From assembly GCA_046758005.1 (NCBI GenBank), contig JBHHZJ010000068.1, positions 1 to 20,358 of the forward strand: a stretch of DNA of 20,358 nt, in the 5' to 3' direction. Within the stretch, counting starts at the first letter, position 1, and every line of letters begins with the position of its first letter. A program made the translations under genes and the position numbers. The stretch comes from JBHHZJ01 sp046758005 (GTDB taxonomy: Bacteria; Pseudomonadota; Alphaproteobacteria; Kiloniellales; J153). Below the pieces are notes generated by a model. It searched no databases, was not told the DNA's origin, and saw only the letters and a program-made list of their open reading frames with translations. Shown piece after piece: positions 17,759 through 20,358 of the stretch.

Positions 17759-18375
17759 GATGCGAGCTCCTTAAGTCCGGCCTTGATCACCGCCTCGAGC
17801 GGCGCCCCGGCGCCGAGCGCGCGGGTCGCCTGCGCCACCGCGCCGAAGGCCTCGCCGCGCCCGTAGCCCAGGTTGACCAGCGCCGAGACCGCGTCCTCGG
17901 CGACGCCGTCGAGCGCGGGGCGCGCCCGGGCCGCGCCGTCGCCGGCCAGGCTCGCCGCCTCGCCGAGCACGCTCCGGCCCGCCTTGTCCTTCAGCTCGGC
18001 GACGATTCGGCCGGCGAGCTTGGGGCCGACCCCGCTGGCCTGCGTCAAGGCGGCCTTGTCCTGCGCCGCGATCGCCTGAATCAACTGCGTCGGGGACAGC
18101 ACCGACAGGATCGCCAGCGCCATCCTGGCGCCGACCCCTTGCACCGTGGAGAGCAGGCGGAACCAATCGCGCTCGGCCGGTTCGACGAATCCGTAAAGGT
18201 GGATGTGGTCCTGGCGGACGTGGGTCTCGATGAGCAGGCGGATCGGCTCGCCGGCGCCGGGGAGGTTGGCGAGCGTGCGGCCGGAGCAGAAGACGAGATA
18301 GCCGACGCCGGAGACATCGACCACGAGCCAGTCCTCGCCGGCGGAATCCACGCTACCGGTCAGCTTGCCGAGCAT
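17755..18375 (-). CDS. ruvA: Holliday junction branch migration protein RuvA
   Basis: This 206-residue protein binds four-way junctions as a tetramer and recruits RuvB. Domain I is an OB fold (about 1-65, starting MLGKLTG). Domain II has two helix-hairpin-helix motifs (STVQGVGARMALAIL near 76-90, ASGVGPKLAGRIVAEL near 112-128). An Ala/Gly-rich linker leads to the RuvB-contacting domain III (VSALVNLGYGRGEAFGAV). It starts 16 bp inside the end of ruvC and overlaps ruvB by 4 bp, so the three are tightly coupled. Confidence 0.97.
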   Translation of the reverse strand: MLGKLTGSVDSAGEDWLVVDVSGVGYLVFCSGRTLANLPGAGEPIRLLIETHVRQDHIHLYGFVEPAERDWFRLLSTVQGVGARMALAILSVLSPTQLIQAIAAQDKAALTQASGVGPKLAGRIVAELKDKAGRSVLGEAASLAGDGAARARPALDGVAEDAVSALVNLGYGRGEAFGAVAQATRALGAGAPLEAVIKAGLKELAS

Positions 18376-18902
18376 GGGCCGCTTCCCTGTACCGCCCGGC
18401 TGCGCCCCTCGGCCGCCGCGGCCCAGCGCCGCGCGCTGGCCGCCGTGTGGGCGTGGCAGATGGCCACCGCCAGCGCGTCGGCCGCATCCGGGCCCTCGAC
18501 CGCGCAGCCGGGCAACAGCCGCTCGACCATCATGGCGACCTGGTCCTTGCTCGCGCGTCCGGTGCCGACGACCGCGCGCTTGACCACCATCGGCAGATAC
18601 TCGGCGACGGGCAGCGCGCCCAGCGCGGCGGTCAGCAGCGCGGTTCCGCGCGCCATGCCGAGCTTCAGCGTCGAGGCCGGGTTGCGGTTGGCCAGCGTGA
18701 TTTCGACCGCGGCCTCGTCCGGGGCGAACGCGGCGAGGACCTCGGCCAGGCCCTCATGGAGCACCACCAGGCGGCCGGCGATGTCGCCCTTCGGGTCCGG
18801 AGCGACGAGCCCGTTGGCGACGTGGCACAGCCGGTTGCCCTCGGCCTCGATGATGCCCCAGCCGGTCCGCCGCAGACCCGGATCCAATCCGATGACGCGC
18901 AT
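18360..18902 (-). CDS. ruvC: Holliday junction resolvase RuvC
   Basis: This 180-residue RNase H-fold nuclease cuts Holliday junctions. The four acidic catalytic residues are present: Asp7 in GLDPG, Glu67 in AVE, and Asp139 and Asp142 in PDAADALAVAICH. NRNPASTLKLGMARG follows the second site. The segment after Glu67 reads ITLANRNP, while as I recall homologues more often have EVFxNxNP; it may be natural variation. The last 25 residues are an Ala/Arg/Ser tail without clear function. GGGGGA precedes the ATG, 30 bp after yebC. Confidence 0.96.
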   Translation of the reverse strand: MRVIGLDPGLRRTGWGIIEAEGNRLCHVANGLVAPDPKGDIAGRLVVLHEGLAEVLAAFAPDEAAVEITLANRNPASTLKLGMARGTALLTAALGALPVAEYLPMVVKRAVVGTGRASKDQVAMMVERLLPGCAVEGPDAADALAVAICHAHTAASARRWAAAAEGRSRAVQGSGPCSAS

Positions 18903-18932
18903 GGTCCCCCGTCTTTCCCGCCGGCTGGCGGC

Positions 18933-19682
18933 TTAGGCCGTGAGCCGGGTCATGACCTCTTCGGCGATTTCGAAATTGGCCGAGACCTGCTGAACGTCGT
19001 CGTTGTCGTCGAGCGCCTCGAGCAACTTGAGCAAGGACTCGGCCACGGCCTCGCCGACCTCGACCGTGGTCTGAGGCTTCCAGATGAGCGCCGCCTGGCG
19101 CGGCTCCCCGAAGCGTTCGGCCAGCGCCTCGCGCACGGCCGAAAAATCGTCCGGGTCGCAGGTGATCTCGTGGCCGTCGGCGCGGGTCTCGACGTTGTCG
19201 GCCCCGGCCTCGACGGCCGCCTCGAACATCTCCTCCGCGGAGGCGACGCCGGGGTCGTAGGAGATCGCGCCCACGCGCTCGAACATGAAGGCCACGCTGT
19301 TCGTCTCGCCGAGGCTGCCGCCGTACTTGCTGAAGGCGGCGCGGACCTCGGAGGCCGTGCGGTTGCGGTTGTCGGTCAGCGCCTCGACGATCACGGCCAC
19401 GCCGCCCGGGCCGTATCCCTCGTACCGGATCTCCTGGTAGCTGGCCTCATCCTCGCCGCCGGCCACCCGCTTGATCGCCCGCTCGATGCTGTCCTTGGGC
19501 ATGTTGGCCGCGCGCGCGACGGCGACGGCGGCGCGCAGCCGGGGGTTCTTCTCGGGATCGGGCAAGCCCGCCTTCGCCGCCACCGTGATCTCCCGAATGA
19601 GTTTCCCGAACAGCTTGGCGCGCCTTTTGTCCTGCGCGCCCTTGCGGTACATGATGTTCTTGAATTGCGAATGGCCCGCCAT
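18933..19682 (-). CDS. yebC: YebC/PmpR-family (TACO1-like) protein
   Basis: This 249-residue protein belongs to the YebC family. Its members act as DNA-binding regulators in some bacteria or, like mitochondrial TACO1, help ribosomes through difficult stretches. The start MAGHSQFKNIMYRKGAQDKRRAK is diagnostic, followed by KNPRLRAAVAVARAANMPKDSIERAIKR, YEGYGPGGVAVIVE and TDNRNRTASEVR. I choose the ATG at 19682 because the family begins MAGHS; a TTG two codons upstream is closer to the AGGA ribosome site. It opens the leftward cluster and is followed by ruvC, the usual neighbour. Which molecular role it has here cannot be told. Confidence 0.95.
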   Translation of the reverse strand: MAGHSQFKNIMYRKGAQDKRRAKLFGKLIREITVAAKAGLPDPEKNPRLRAAVAVARAANMPKDSIERAIKRVAGGEDEASYQEIRYEGYGPGGVAVIVEALTDNRNRTASEVRAAFSKYGGSLGETNSVAFMFERVGAISYDPGVASAEEMFEAAVEAGADNVETRADGHEITCDPDDFSAVREALAERFGEPRQAALIWKPQTTVEVGEAVAESLLKLLEALDDNDDVQQVSANFEIAEEVMTRLTA

Positions 19683-19986
19683 GGCCAATCGATCCTATAT
19701 CATGTTTGTGACAGCTGAATCTTCTACCACATTTTGTGGTTTCGCACGTCCGATTTGTCGCTTGGTTGGGCGGAAACCCGCCACAAATAATCGCCCAATA
19801 TGGCGATATTGCGGCGCCTTCCAACAGGATCCGGCGGCCGTCCAAGGCCCGACGCCGGACCGCCGGGCGCCGCGCCGTTAACCGCGACTTAACGGCAAGG
19901 GCGCGACTATTCGGGCCGCAGGACCCCCGGGGCGCTGCGCGGTGCAGAGCCCACGGGAGCGCGTCGATCCAGCGGTCAGGAGCCCG
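19683..19986. other. Divergent intergenic region between yebC and the small plus-strand ORF
   Basis: These 304 bases must hold the promoters of both divergent genes. The yebC side is AT-richer and has two perfect short inverted repeats: ACCACA-TTT-TGTGGT (19726-19740) and CAATAT-GGCG-ATATTG (19796-19811). The side next to the small ORF holds the TTAA-N7-TTAA motif at 19878-19892. I found no convincing -35/-10 pair in either direction and no LexA-type GTTC-N7-GTTC or GAAC-N7-GAAC box. Confidence 0.6.
19874..19896 (+). promoter_or_regulatory. CtrA-type operator (TTAA-N7-TTAA) within a perfect inverted repeat
   Basis: TTAACCGCGACTTAA at 19878-19892 exactly matches the TTAA-N7-TTAA full site of the alphaproteobacterial cell-cycle regulator CtrA. 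The symmetry extends to 8-bp arms (GCCGTTAA and TTAACGGC) with a 7-nt spacer. It lies about 95 bp before the small plus-strand ORF. The extended symmetry could equally point to another dimeric regulator. No T run follows on either strand, so a terminator is unlikely. Confidence 0.55.
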
Positions 19987-20265
19987 ATGTCGTTACCGAG
20001 CAACATCCCGGAACTCGCGGTCCCCCAGACCGCCCCCGCCGACGCGCAGGAATTCGCGCGCTGCCTCGAGAACGCGGCGGACCTCGTGCAGAGGTTCGCC
20101 GCGCAGAACGCGCCGGCCGCCCTGAACGCCCTTCTCGCGGCGACCGACGGCGTTCCCGGCGCGGACGCCGAACGCGCGCTCGCGCTGGCCCAGGGCGTGA
20201 CCAGGCAGGCCGAGACCCTGCACGGCGAGGTCGAGCGCTTCCTCGCGCTTGCCCGGCCTCGCTAG
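19987..20265 (+). CDS. Small hypothetical protein with chemoreceptor-tail-like C-terminus
   Basis: This 92-residue ORF starts at an ATG (19987) with AGGAG 4 nt upstream; a longer in-frame start at 19942 has no such site. It appears mainly alpha-helical, with an N-terminal loop (SLPSNIPELAVPQTAPAD), a helix about 19-50 (EFARCLENAADLVQRFAAQ) and a second helix about 60-90. The end, VTRQAETLHGEVERFLALAR, resembles the last residues of methyl-accepting chemotaxis proteins (pattern S/TRQAE-x-LR-GEVD-x-FL). No membrane segment or HAMP domain is present. It may be a stand-alone helical protein or a relic. The stop codon lies in the first bases of a palindromic element. Function unknown. Confidence 0.7.
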   Translation: MSLPSNIPELAVPQTAPADAQEFARCLENAADLVQRFAAQNAPAALNALLAATDGVPGADAERALALAQGVTRQAETLHGEVERFLALARPR

Positions 20266-20326
20266 AGCGGATCGTGATTGATCGGAACCACTTCGCGGTT
20301 CCGATCAATCACGTGAATCCGCTCTA
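20263..20326. repeat. Long palindromic element (imperfect 29-bp-class inverted repeat)
   Basis: The outer arms TAGAGCGGAT (20263-20272) and ATCCGCTCTA (20317-20326) and the inner arms GTGATTGATCGGAACC (20274-20289) and GGTTCCGATCAATCAC (20297-20312) pair perfectly around a 7-nt loop (ACTTCGC). Between them the left side has one base (C) and the right side GTGA. The simplest view is a once-perfect palindrome whose left arm lost TCA. It could serve as a strong rho-independent-like stem for the small ORF, but no T run follows. It resembles the dispersed 'AGAGC...' intergenic palindromes of alphaproteobacteria. Confidence 0.85.
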
Positions 20327-20358
20327 TACATTACAGTTGGAGCAGATCCGGGTCGATG

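Noticed and set aside
18918..18931. Short hairpin CCGCC-GGCT-GGCGG between yebC and ruvC as a terminator
   Set aside because: The stem is only 5 bp, no T run follows on the minus strand, and the genes are 30 bp apart, so read-through is expected.

Overview
The window reads as a stretch of a strongly GC-rich alphaproteobacterial chromosome. A Rhodospirillales-like origin is my inference from gene order, from the long proline-rich TolA, and from exact matches to CtrA-type and FNR/FixK-type operators. I could not run a search to confirm the taxon. Nearly all genes lie on the minus strand and are tightly packed. The only plus-strand gene I accept is a small ORF at the right end.

Read in the direction of transcription (right to left), the core is a conserved housekeeping block. 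It starts with yebC, then ruvC-ruvA-ruvB (Holliday junction processing), then ybgC-tolQ-tolR-tolA-tolB-pal-cpoB (the Tol-Pal envelope machine). These are followed by tilS (tRNA-Ile lysidine synthetase), ftsH (membrane AAA protease), folP (dihydropteroate synthase), glmM (phosphoglucosamine mutase) and thiD (HMP/HMP-P kinase). Many junctions overlap by 4 bp (GTGA or ATGA) or by 16 bp, which points to translational coupling. Several genes start with GTG, and ftsH appears to start with TTG. Candidate internal promoters lie before pal, ftsH and glmM.

Beyond thiD come accessory genes on the same strand: an EamA-type transporter, a PhzF-family isomerase overlapping a GNAT acetyltransferase, and a MaoC-type hydratase. 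After a 533-base non-coding stretch comes the start of a membrane-anchored cupredoxin / cytochrome oxidase subunit II-like protein, cut by the left edge. That stretch carries an exact TTGAT-N4-ATCAA operator, so the gene is probably switched on at low oxygen.

The right end is the least ordinary part. Upstream of a 92-residue ORF, whose C-terminus resembles the tail of methyl-accepting chemotaxis proteins, is an exact TTAA-N7-TTAA motif inside a perfect 8-bp inverted repeat. The ORF's stop codon lies in the first three bases of a long palindromic element, which looks like a dispersed intergenic repeat whose left arm has lost 3 bp. I found no IS element, prophage, CRISPR array, tRNA or rRNA. 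I see no clear sign of a wholly new multi-gene system; the best leads are the two operators, the palindromic element and the two edge genes.
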